Below are positions 1 through 11,200 of a DNA stretch of 64,000 nucleotides, piece after piece. Position numbers and translations under genes: made by a program. The stretch is from Schistosoma mansoni (lineage: Eukaryota > Platyhelminthes > Trematoda > Strigeidida > Schistosomatidae). The stretch lies in the NCBI RefSeq assembly GCF_000237925.1, contig NC_031497.1, forward strand, positions 26,204,205-26,268,204, in the 5' to 3' direction. Below the pieces are notes generated by a model. The model saw nothing but the letters and a program-made list of their open reading frames with translations, was not told the DNA's origin and did no database searches. Position 1 is the first letter of the stretch. Every line of letters begins with the position of its first letter.

Positions 1-568
1 TTTGATGCTTTTTGTTAAGTCGGATACATTGGCATGGATTGTCCTGGAGATTAGCTGCCTTTAGTATCGAGTTTCTTGCAGTTTTAATGGCAACTTTGTC
101 CGGTATATTATATATAATCACATTATTTCGAGAGATTATTCGCTTGGTGACTTCGCTAGCTATCAAGTCAATAACGGATTCTACTTTGATCCTGTCTTCG
201 AGTTCAGAAGTAACTACATCCTTTGACAACAGCAGTTGAAGAGGTGACAGTGTCTTTAGTTCTAGTTTAAGATCATCATGCTATAATAAAGAGCTCGCAA
301 ATGACTCCACTTTAGAACGCATATCACTTAATTGCTTATAGACAGCGGCTAATTCGCTCTTAATAAGATCGATACCATCTGGTCGTGAGTTAGAACTCAT
401 TATTAAGTTAGACATAGAGTCATCCAGCAACATGTGTGGAATAAGTCCACTCCCACTATTATCTGGTGCAACAGGAGTTGCAGAGCATGGGGTATCGGTA
501 AGACCAGAGTTGTTAATATCTGAAGAAATAGGACTTTTTCGAGCTCGTTTTTGTGTCAGTCGAACCAT
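1..568 (-). mobile_element. LINE ORF1-like fragment, cut by window edge
   Basis: On the minus strand an open frame starts with MVRLTQKRARKSP at 568 and runs to the window edge in one frame, with a single in-frame TAG at 283-281. The first part is Ser/Pro-rich and basic, followed by a stretch that looks like a short coiled coil (LIKSELAAVYKQLSDMRSKV). After the TAG the frame still reads as coherent protein, including RNNVIIYNIPDKVAIKTAR near 130-75, which resembles the RNA-binding first ORF of trematode non-LTR elements. I infer a LINE ORF1 whose 3' part lies outside the window. The exact family is not assigned; it could also be the start of a single-ORF element. Confidence 0.5.
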
Positions 569-1633
569 TTTTCTTCAAGAGTTAACTGAATGTTATTATT
601 GATTTATAAACTAGGGTTTAACGATATATAAGCACTTTGTAATAAATACCGTGTCAGAGTAACGCAAACTTCAAACGTAACGCAATATCATATATATGTA
701 TTAACTGCGTTTCATTGGTTCATTTGACTGAAATTTTGTGTAAAATGCGTGTCGAACTACCAAGTAAGTATGTTACTCAATTTGTTCATTTGAAGTAAGT
801 TATGAATGGTCTATTGTTTTATGATGTTATTCACATTCGATTGACACGTTTCGTGCATTTATTAACATTTGAATGAGAATTCCACTGAGAACACTGACAT
901 AGTCCTTATTTAGTTGTTTGTTTGAGTAAGAGAATGAATATTGAAGACTTAAAATAGACATATTCCCTTCTACCTATTCTTACCCGCATCCATCAGCTGT
1001 TAGCTTTATCGAGCAAGAGAAGTAATATTGAAGACTTAGAATAGACAGATTCCACTCATCCTAACCCACAGGTGGTTGTAATGTTTATTTTTGTGGCAGA
1101 AGTTATATTCACAAAATCATAAATAATCTTGCAAACTCCATAGTGGACTGCGAATAAAATGCATTATTTCATGGTTGATGGTTCGTTATCTGTAATCCAA
1201 ACGATAACGTTCATACTGTAGTCACATAATTATTCAGTATGCAAACCATCTCAGCTTCAACCTATATCATGTAATACGCTGTAGTGGTCGAAACGTTTAT
1301 TCAATAGTATTATTAGTCTTTTTTGAAAACGGATGGTTACATAACATGAGGTATATTTATCAATAAAGATAACAGCTAAAATAAAACTTAAAAATTTCCT
1401 GAAACGGTAAAGATTAAGAGCTCGATTGAATCCAAAACAACAAATGAGGTAAAATAAAATGAATTCGTTACATTTTGTAGTTTCACATTAGCTGCCCACA
1501 AAGGTATCTACATTGAAATGTAACAGTAGAGTAAGATACTATATGAAACAATTGACATCGATGACGGTAAGAACTAGAATAACAAGGATTTGCAATGATG
1601 ATATATATATATATACATGTGTGGATAGATAGG

Positions 1634-1668
<35 letters not shown>

Positions 1669-1715
1669 AGGATCAAAGTGATGAAAATGCGTTCTTAACA
1701 AATATTTTATTACTT
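569..1715. other. AT-rich stretch without recognisable gene
   Basis: I see no convincing coding region. The only clear structure is simple repeat DNA: an (AT)n run at 1601-1614 and a GATA-type tetranucleotide run at about 1624-1667. The minus-strand open frame across it only translates the microsatellite. Confidence 0.6.
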
Positions 1716-1814
1716 GAACTCATTAGTCGATTCAAGCTAGACCAACATTGAAAACTTGCAAGCACTAGACGATCATTTCGTACTATTATGGAATACCTCA
1801 GTAGTGCGCATCCA
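1716..1814 (-). mobile_element. SINE-B fragment (hammerhead region)
   Basis: A diverged 100-bp piece matches the SINE-B copies elsewhere in the window over the segment from 'AAGCTAGACCA' to 'AGTGCGCATCCAC'. This covers the tail-proximal part and the decayed hammerhead region. The tRNA-like head is absent. Confidence 0.6.
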
Positions 1815-1926
1815 CTAAAAATAATCATAATAATGACAATCACAAAGAATAATTATTCAAGCAACATCTTACCCCTATGTTATACATAGAGAGAAGTTCG
1901 TTCTATGAATAGTTGAAAAGTAATTG

Positions 1927-2088
1927 TGATGATCATAAGTATTTGAATTATATTATGAACTAGTGACCCCAGCAATAACGCAATTTAATCAAGAAGTATT
2001 AGATGTGGAAGAACAAATGAACCGTATTTAGAATTTAAAATCAAAACACTCATCAATACAAGTGAATCATTGATTCATTCAAACACCA
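1927..2088 (-). repeat. Solo LTR related to the Mag-like Gypsy element
   Basis: This 162-bp stretch runs TG...CA and aligns end to end with the 164-bp LTRs at 57134-57297 and 61103-61266, sharing blocks such as 'AAGTATTTGAATT' and 'AATCAAGAAGTATTAGATG'. It is clearly more diverged from them than they are from each other, so it is an older insertion. No internal region is next to it and I see no convincing target duplication. Confidence 0.7.
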
Positions 2089-2879
2089 AAATAATTTAGA
2101 CAGATTAGCCCTTGATTAATTATAACGAACAATCCCAATGCTGGATATAATCACAAAGGGGATATGTCACGGTAAACATTGCCTACAAATAGTCTCGATT
2201 TCATAATTTCATATGGAATAGATGGGATGTGGTTAGTGGTGGAATCCAGGATTTGATCATCGAAAAGCAATAAATTTCTTCATTATATGAGTTATTAAAC
2301 TTCCGTTTGTTTATGCATGTATATGCATTTGTACAATTATAAACAAATGAAAATAATTTATTCATGTGTTAAACAAGTAGCTAATGTGAAATTGATCATT
2401 TTAAAACAGTCTGAAAACTAATTGATTAGCAGAATTAACAATCTGATAATTAATCATTGGCAAGTTTAAAATACATTCCATGCCATCAAGTAGTATTGTG
2501 TTTGGTTACTAATGATAAATCATTACTGTCTTTCATTTAAGATGTACGCAACTCGAACTAACATCTTCTAATGAAATATGGAATTGAAGTTTCATTGTAG
2601 TGTGAAGCGAATAAACATAGACTTTCTCAAATCAACTGAATTCATCTTATGAAACATATGAAACTATTAAGATTCAAAATATTACTTCATTTGCTTTAAA
2701 TCTCTTTTCTTCATGACATCCTTCACAAAGTCAGATAGCTTTCTGATGCATAGTTTAGTTTGATAATTTCAAAATCAATATGTAGGAATTCAGTGTTCTA
2801 TAGTATCAGTGTCCACCAGTTTGTGACGCAACAATATCTCCATCGACATATTTCCTCATTCCTAATTTACATCTATATA
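2089..2879. other. No recognisable feature
   Basis: AT-rich sequence with no coding signal, tRNA-like box or known repeat that I can identify on either strand. Confidence 0.5.
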
Positions 2880-3690
2880 CAAAAATAAAAGATCAACTAG
2901 ACTAGAAATGGAGAGAAAGATGAGACAAGGATAATAAAGTAAATAATAATGGGTAAACAATTTGAAACCTAATCACTCTGGATAATTAGCTAATATTGCC
3001 AGAGTGGGTTGAAGGTGAGAACAAACGTTTTCTGAATATACAAAGGGGGTTTGAATTTTCGTATGGCTAAGGCTTCGATTGTGCAAATACGTTTAAACCT
3101 GTTAAATAGGCACCTTATCAAACCCCGTTTTTATTGCACAGAGCAATAACTTTATTAACTCAGGCATTGACCTGCCAATGTTGCTTTTCTAAAAATAGAT
3201 CATTTGATTAAGCCATCTCGTCTACTTAGAATTATATCTAGGAAGGGAAGCTGGTCATTCTTCTCCTCTTCTCATGAGAGACTGATGTGGTTTCGGAGAG
3301 CGTTCAGATTATTCAATAAGCAGTTCAAATCTTCCCTTCTTTCACAGACAACTGAGATATCGTCCACATATCTCTTAAAAAGTGACACGTTTTCGATTAA
3401 ATCTTCAGACAGATTTCCAACATATGCCATGATCACATCTGCTAATAATAGTCCTAACGGACTACCCATAGCAGCCTCATCAACCTGACGAAAGTATTCA
3501 TCTCTAAATATGAACTGGACTTTGTCAGTACATAATAGTAGTAAAGCTTTAAGAATTTTTAAATGGACAAGTAATTTAAGGTTGTTCAAAGATATGTAGT
3601 CACACAATGTATTAATAGTCTTTTTCAAAGATACATTTGTGAACAAGGAATTCATGTCAAATGAACACATTGTCTTTCCCTTGATAATAA
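2880..3690 (-). mobile_element. Penelope-like element, RT and 3' end fragment
   Basis: The minus-strand frame at 3670-3272 reads SFDMNSLFTNV, then FRDEYFRQVDEAAMGSPLG and FKRYVDDISVV. These are reverse transcriptase blocks typical of Penelope-like elements, with the YVDD catalytic box at about 3370. Downstream (3270-3070) decayed coding matches such as NDQLPFLDI continue. The extreme 3' part (about 2890-3080) recurs on the plus strand at 22600-22915. The GIY-YIG endonuclease end is not visible, so the copy is truncated and inactive. Confidence 0.8.
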
Positions 3691-3846
3691 TATGACATAA
3701 ATTATTATTATTATGAATAATACCATTTTGAACACCTTATGTGTGTATATTTTCTTTCACATCCTTTCTCAAGTATATGCTTCACTATTTGATCATTTCC
3801 CATGTCCTTAACCTAATACCTCTAAAGAAGCATTGATTCAAGCATC

Positions 3847-4203
3847 TGTAGTGACCGGCTTGTTTCGATAAGAACACGATTGGAATAATAGAAACAATTA
3901 TTACTATTGTAACCAATTATACCAGCGATTGTGTTACTGTACTTGTTTAACTGTATCAGACTCACTTCTTGTTCCGCTATCCGCCTTGTTTGGTTCGAAT
4001 TTTCTTACGCTCTGCCCATTTTGCCTGTACTCGTTGGCACGTCTCGGTATTCTTTCGATACCACGAGATCGCCAATAAATATACTTTATCTGGACTAATT
4101 AAACCCTTCTAGTTTGCGAGTTATCAAAGGACCAAGTCGTTTCTGGGCGTGTAATCGAACTGTAGTGTTGATCATAGTCCATCCTCGACTCGACGTCACT
4201 ACA
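3847..4203. repeat. Solo LTR, Gypsy (CsRn1/Boudicca-like), type A
   Basis: The 357-bp unit begins TGTAGTGACC and ends GTCACTACA, so its ends are short inverted repeats as in an LTR. It aligns along its length with 55912-56264, sharing blocks such as 'CACGAGATCGCCAATAAATA' versus 'CACGAGGTCACTAACGAATA'. No internal region adjoins it, so I call it a solo LTR. A target duplication is not visible. Its link to the CsRn1 group is inferred only from the elements around its relative. Confidence 0.65.
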
Positions 4204-5017
4204 CTTTTATTATCACTATCACATCTAGTACGTCTGTCGTTAAACTGTTGATGTACACTTCTTCACTTATTATTTTTGTTTTTATAATCTATTATATTGC
4301 TATCACTGACTCACAAACCACCTTCACTTGTTTAATCTTTACATATTTTTACACAAACACTAGTGTATATTGGAGTGAAGCCTGATTAGGTCTTAACTGA
4401 AAACAATACTGTCCATTTATATGTGTTTTGTCTTAAATTATTAGGCTAATCAATGATTTACTGTTTATGGTTGTCTTCAAGATTCCTTTTAATGCCTGAT
4501 TAATTTATTCTGACCTTTGCACAAATAGATCAATCTCATCTTTTGCGTTATTGTGTACTTATTTACTTAAGCTTGTCAATTATCCATTTGCAAGGTTGGT
4601 TATTTATACATGGGCATTTGTGTCTGTGTGTTGTTAATTACTTGCTCTATTCGTTGCTTGTCTGTAGCCTTCTTTTGTCTTTTCGGATATAAATATTAAG
4701 TCACACTTAATAAAATTGAGTAGGCTAGGAGGTTTTCTCCATATTGCACCTCTTCCCTACAGTTTTTTCCTTGAGATCAGTCGCTTAATTATGGAGCTTT
4801 GGTCGTTCTTCTAAATAACATGATTAGCATGAACTCATATGGAAATGGGCGATTTGAATTTCTCTGCACATGACTGACAGCTTGTCCTACAGACCCTAAT
4901 CTTTTATGGTAGTTGGTAACCTTTTTCCTTCCACCGTTTGCATGTAGACTTTGGTTGTCATTTCCTTTGACTTGATTTTGAATCTTGTTGTTGAGTATTT
5001 GATTTAGATCATGAGTT
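4204..5017. other. No recognisable feature
   Basis: T-rich sequence without a supported gene or repeat on either strand. Confidence 0.45.
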
Positions 5018-5110
5018 AATAAACTTTAGGCCACGACTGAAAACCTAGGAGTACTGGATGGCCGTTTCGTTCAAGTATGGGACTCCTAATCAGGTCAATT
5101 TCCCATATTG
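5018..5110 (-). mobile_element. SINE-B fragment
   Basis: A short diverged match to SINE-B covers 'GAAAACCTAGGAGTACTGGA' and the following hammerhead-like bases on the minus strand. It lies just before the degraded LINE. Confidence 0.5.
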
Positions 5111-5219
5111 TTGTTGACCTCCAAGACCTGTATGCGTAAAACGGATGATACTCAAAACACCTTAAATGTGTGCTACACGAGTGCCCGTGGTCTTTGAAAT
5201 AAAATGTTCGACCTAAGTT

Positions 5220-7460
5220 TGATGGTGGATAAATTGAGTCCCTATATAGTTGTTTTCTCAAAAACTTGGCTCACTGTAAATATAGACAGTCTTCACATAA
5301 TTGCAGGCTACATATGTATTAGAAGTGATGGAGTTAAGTCGCAGGGGAGGAGGCATAATGTTTTATGTTAAGGATCACTATCGTATACAATCAATCATAT
5401 CGTAGGCGCATGGGACATATGAGCGAGAATGCTTTACAGTTAAGTCTAGAAACCGGTTAGTGATTATAGGGAGAATATACCGTAGTCTGTGTTGTTTTGC
5501 TCAAGACTTTATTTTAAGACACATCTGTTCTTGGAGTAAGACAAAATGTTGTCTTATCGTTGAAGACTTCAACGCACACGGCTTCAGGTTGCGGGTTTCG
5601 ATAGCGACCTTCTACCAACAATTATTCAGTGTGTAGTTGTACAATATATCACAAAATTGACGCATATTTACTGTAAGGACGGCTCGTTGGTAAACTCTAG
5701 GAAGCCTTAAGAAGCCCATAAAGAGCCGGACATATTCCATCCAATCACTGCTAGGGGAATATTCTAGAATGTCGACGTGTAGCTTCCCCATCGGATGGAT
5801 AAGAATGACCCCTATGTGCCTATTGGTTGACCAAAATGGTGATTTACATTCAGCCAATAACTATAAATACATGAGATTTCTGTACTATATTTTGACACTG
5901 TTTTGGGGAATAAAAGTTCCTACTTACTAGTCTTCTGTTTTCTCTATTGCGACGTTGCGGGTTCTATCGTTCAAGTACTCTGTAGTACGCGGCATAGTAA
6001 GAACCAAAGCTCTAGATATAACATTGACCTGGAACATGATCCGTCATTTCTGGACCTTGTCCTCACAAACCACTGTGAAGATGTCATCGACATTCAGCAC
6101 CTTCCTCAACCATTGAATACTCATCACATTGTATTTTATTTTGTGTTTCAGACACATGTTATACAATTTTTATCTGCTCCACCCCGCCCCAATATCTGGA
6201 GAACTAATATTCCAGCAGTCAGAGACTGCGCTATCTCGATTGATGGATCAATCGAAGACGAATGGAATAAGTTTAAGGATACATTCGCGTCCGTGACATC
6301 ACCGTTTATTCCATGGTCAACACGTAGGCTATCACATTGCCCTTCATCGATTGATAAGGAAACCCTGAAGCTGTTGAGGCATAGGAGGCACTTCTGGGAC
6401 TTATTCTTGTCAATGGGACATGTCTAATTTAAGTATGAATACCAAACAATTCCGAATAAATGTAAACAGACCATAGCTAGATGTTACATTGCTTACGAAA
6501 GACAGATAGCATATTACAACCATGCTTTCCCAAGACTTTTTTTTCGTACATTAAATGAAGAACAAAGAGTATCCAAGGTATTCCTCCATTACTGTTGCAA
6601 GAAAATTTGCATATACTATCTGAATCAAACCTGGTCAAAGCTGAGACATCATCAAAATACTTCAGCGAATTCTACTCTACATGTATTGCTAAAAAAATGT
6701 TTGTCCTAATCACACCGAGATACCAGCCGTAGGACCTGTACATGTGACTAAGGAAACTGTTCTTCCATTGATAACTAACCTTAGACCCTGTAACATAGCG
6801 GACCCTGATACGTTACATCCATGACTGCTGTCGTCTCTTGTGGATATCATTTTAAGAGTGTTCACGACTTACTACAACATATCCGTTTCACTCGCTCAAC
6901 TACCTAGAGACTGGAAAGACGCTGTAAGCAGTGCTATACTTAAGGACAGTCAGAGACTGATCGTACCTAACTACCGGCCTGCCAGTCTAACCAGCACAGT
7001 CGTTAAGTTACTTGAAAAGATAATTCGAGCTAAGTTACTAAGTCACAAAGATGAGTGCAATTTGTTAACTCCCGAATAGCATGGGCTTCGTGCCAACGGT
7101 CTTTCCAAACTCCTTTACGATGAGTCTTTAAAATACCTAAACCTTTTCCCCTTGTCGTATTGTAGGATGCAATGTGACTTTATACTGGCATTTCGTATCT
7201 TTATTAATGATTTGAGTGGTAATACGTCTTATCTTTCTCTCCCTCCAGAACTGATAATCTCTGAGGTCATAGCAAGAACGTTCACAAACAACGATCTAAT
7301 AAACTTAAAGTGGCGCGCCGTTCTTCTCATCGAGTGGTCAATGACTGGAACGACTTACTCGAACAAGTGACATGAGCCCCATTAGTGAATATTTTCAAGG
7401 AGAAGCTGGACCTTCACTGGAAGGCAATCTGTCAGGATTAATACAGGTTCAACAACCTAC
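5220..7460 (+). mobile_element. Degraded LINE with endonuclease and RT remnants (CR1/jockey-like)
   Basis: Plus-strand remnants occur in the order expected for a LINE ORF2. Endonuclease blocks come first: KTWLT near 5265, DFNAHG near 5565, and SFLDLVLTN near 6047 followed by a decayed DHIV-type motif. The linker follows (6180-6430), then RT fingers at 6840-7079 with LPRDWKDA and NYRPASLTS. The palm with the YADD box appears deleted. The C-terminal end is seen at 7290-7425, including FKEKLDLHW. Frames change repeatedly and stops are common, so the copy is dead. The NYRP block fits the CR1/jockey group rather than RTE; the exact family (for instance SR1) is a guess. Confidence 0.75.
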
Positions 7461-7489
7461 TATCTTTATTACTGAAGACTGAATTGTAC

Positions 7490-7625
7490 TATTTTCCAGT
7501 TACGGAGTGAACACCAAATATGAGATACAGGTACATTCAGTTGGTGAGTCTGATATCGAACACAACTCACATCCTGGATTCCACTGCCAGTTATCATTCA
7601 TCTCTGTATGATTTGCTCGTGACCC
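7490..7625 (+). mobile_element. Diverged SINE-A (Sm-alpha-like) remnant
   Basis: The pattern 'GAGTGAACACC...GATACAGGTACATTCAG...CATCCTGGATTCCACTG' follows the hammerhead region of SINE-A, but the ribozyme core is badly decayed. It directly follows the LINE 3' end. Confidence 0.5.
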
Positions 7626-7726
7626 AATGGCATTATTTAGTCAATCCGCACACGATACACATCTGTTAAAAACTAATAATCACTTTCAGTCTTAAATATC
7701 AGTGAGAAAATTCAAACAAGTAATAC

Positions 7727-7974
7727 TGTAACCGTAAATAATTCACCAAAATCAATAGCTTTTTAAATGCTCGACATTGGGTGCTGAACACATTAGTTTT
7801 AGTGGACTTGTTTAGCTGAAGGCGTTCGGTCATGCATCCTCACCAGATCACGTTACGGCACAGCGTGGGAAACATCTCCTACGATCACTAGCCAGATTAG
7901 ATCAATCGCTCCTCGATATATTGATAACGCATCAAATATATACTCCAACCTTTTCGCTTCTGACTGGTTGGGCA
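7727..7974 (+). repeat. Solo LTR, Gypsy (CsRn1/Boudicca-like), type B
   Basis: A 248-bp unit starting TGTAACCGTAAAT and ending near GGGCA aligns with 53611-53868. They share AAATCAATAGC, GCTGAAGGCG, CGGTCATG and CACCAGATCAC. The partner lies directly upstream of a decayed CsRn1-like gag, which identifies this sequence as an LTR. No internal region is present here. Confidence 0.6.
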
Positions 7975-8298
7975 CGATTCAATTATAAAAGGTGTTACTG
8001 GTTGATAGTTGTCAAATTACAATACTGGTGGTATCTTCAATACAAACGAATTAATTAGTTTTGACATTAACTGACACCTCTGCTTATTAATCAGAGTACT
8101 TTGACTCATATATGCAACCATTTCAAAAGGTTTAGATCAACTTTAATGCAACTACGCCATATACAATCATTGCTCCGAAAGTCTTTCATATTAAAGAAAC
8201 TATCATCAAAATATCATTTGACAATTAATTTATTGAAATTATCAAACAGTAAATAAGGTGAACAGAACAAGAAACGAAGCACTATTCATTAGAATATG

Positions 8299-11200
8299 TT
8301 ATTTCTTTACAGATTTCTTAGGAACCTCTTTTCTTGGCTTCTCTATTTTAGTTTCATTTTTACAGTGCCTGAAATATATAATCAAAGTATGAATTTTACT
8401 TGTAAAGAAATTCAATGATATAAAACTATCTTACTTACTTCTTACTTAAGCCTGTTACCCCTCGTCGAGGAGCATAGGTCGAACACCAGCATTCTCCATC
8501 CGAACCTGTCCTGAGAAATCCTTTCCAGTTCATTCCAGTTAACATTCATCCTTTCCATATCTGCTTCTATTTCCCGGCGTAATGTGTCCTTTGACCTTCC
8601 TCTTTTCCGCTTCCCTTCCGGATTTCAAGTTAGCGATTGCCTCGTGATGCAGTTTCGTGATTTCCTCAATGTATGTCCTATTCACTTCCAACGTCTTTTT
8701 TTAATTTCCTCTTCAGATGGAACCTGGTTAGTCTTCTCCCATAAAACAACTGCTTATAATTACTTGTAATAGTTCTCCACGTTCCAGCTCCGTACAGCAG
8801 AAGTGACTGTCTTGACTTTCGTATTGAAGATTCTCACTTTGAAGTTAGTTGACAGTTGTTTTGAGTTCCATATGTTCTTCAATTGTAGAAATGCTGCTCT
8901 TGCTTTGCCAATCCTTGCCTTTACATCTGCATCCGATCCTCCTTGTTTATCAATGATACTTCCCAGGTACTTGAATATTTCCACCTCTTCCAGAGTTTCG
9001 CCATCAAGTGTGATTGGGTTGGTGTTCTCCGTGTTGTATTTGAGAATCTTGCTTTTTCCTTTGTGAATGTGGAGGCCTATTGATGCAGAGGCTGCTGCTA
9101 CATCTGTTGTCTTCATCTGTATTTGTTCGTGTGTATGACATAGGAGGGATAGGTCATCTGAGAAGTCCAAATCATCTAATTGATTCTGAGATGTCCATTG
9201 TATTCCATGCTTCCCATCAGAAGTCGAAGTCTTCATAATCCAGTCAATCACCAGAAGGAAGAGGAAGGGGGAGAGTACACAACCTCGTCTGACTCCGGTC
9301 CCTACTGGAAATGCATCTGTCAGCTGTCCTCCATGCACGACCCAGAACTATAGTCCGTCGTACGAGATCCGGATAATGTTGAAAATCTTCTAAGGAACTC
9401 CATACTGTCGAACAAGTTTCCATAATGTTCTCCGGTCTACATTGTCAAATGCCTTCGCATAGTCAATGACGTTGATGTATAGTGACAAATTTCACTCAAT
9501 TGATTGTTCAACGATGATCCGTAGTGTCTCAATCTGGTTTGTGCACGACCGATCCTTACGGAATCCAGCCTGTTGATCTAGTCTGATATAAAACTATAGT
9601 GCAGTGAATTATTATTATCATTATTAAATGGACAAATCTTATAGAAAGTTCCTTAATAAATTAAATCAAGAATATAATGTTACAGTAAATGTATCAATTC
9701 ACTTACTGAAATACTTTACGTTTACCAGATTTTGCTTTGATCTCCGCTTCAGTTGGTCTTTTTAAATCAATTTTTGTAGTACATAATATATCTTTATGAG
9801 TAAGTAATAGATCTGAAGATAATGACATTTTTTCTTCATGATCTGTAATTATCATTGCACCTAAATAAAGATAGTATTAGTGAAAAGTGAACACTAGTAG
9901 GGACAACTAAATGTATACAGAATTGCTACGTAAAATCCAAGATTTCATTTATTTATTTATTTAAACACATAAATATTGGTACAAGCAAGCACCAGATATA
10001 TATGCGTCGCACGAATCTCATTCGATTTGTGTGAGGGCTGTGATACTGCTCGAGTGCCCAAACTGAAGCAGGTGGTTTTCTTAGGGAGCCACACCCGGAG
10101 CCTTTGACCTAAAGATCTGATCCATAAGGCAGTGGAGCATCGCGAGGAGATGCAGTCCCATGGTAGCCGGTGACCAAGGATTGATTCATACGCCATTTGT
10201 TCCCTCAGGATACTGGAGCCCATGTGAACCATTGGTTTGAAATCAGGCTTTTCCAACTCCCTTAGGTGGACTTCCCGTATCCACCAACCCGGTTAAAGCA
10301 CCGGAAATTCGCTTTTCGTCCTCTCAATTTTGTAAACAATAGTAATGCCACTGTGAGAAGGCAGTGAGTAGGACTTCCCTGTCAGAGGCTATATAAGCGT
10401 GGCCGTGTGAGAGCATTTGAAGAGGGAGAGCGGACTCTCCCCACTCTCGGCCATACCAGGGCATTTGGGGGCGGAAATCTTAAAACCATATAGTAAATAC
10501 CTCATTTACAAAATATTCATCAATTGTCTAAGACTTTGTTATTTCTTTGTCTCCATACCAATCATTCTCTGTTGTCGTTTACTTCTCTTAGATTTTCTAA
10601 ACCTTCTGACGCCAGCCATTCCATTTTTGATTAGTGATATATACTACTTATATCTGTTGATATCAGTAGTACACACAATAGTAGAATTAGATACAGTTAT
10701 TATGATCAAATAATTGGTGTTGGGATGATCCTGAAAATTTCCCTCAATAGACATGACAAGCTCAGGAAACATTAAGGAGCATTTAATCCGATCAGCGTTT
10801 GATTAGAAGCTTTGTTAGTAACAGCGAAAATGAAAAGTCACATGTAGAGGTTCTGATTGGCTGATTACTACACTGCTACTATGTTTAGTAGTATTCTAGA
10901 ATTTTCAGGAAAACTCAAGGACTTTTAAAATACTATAAAAACCCTATATTTTCTGTACATAAATGAACCTTTGGAGTAAAGTGCTTTCCGCATATTTTGT
11001 GCCTTTTCTCTCGTCTTCAGGTCGCTGTGTAGTTCTAGCTTGGGGTACAAGACGAGCTTAGGATCCGAGTATAGCGTTCAATCAACAAGACTTATCAATT
11101 GGTTCCGACAAGATGGGGTTTTTCCAGCTGTAATCACTTGAATTACTGATTGACTCATTATTTATAATGATTGATAAAGTTACATGGACTAATGGTTCTT

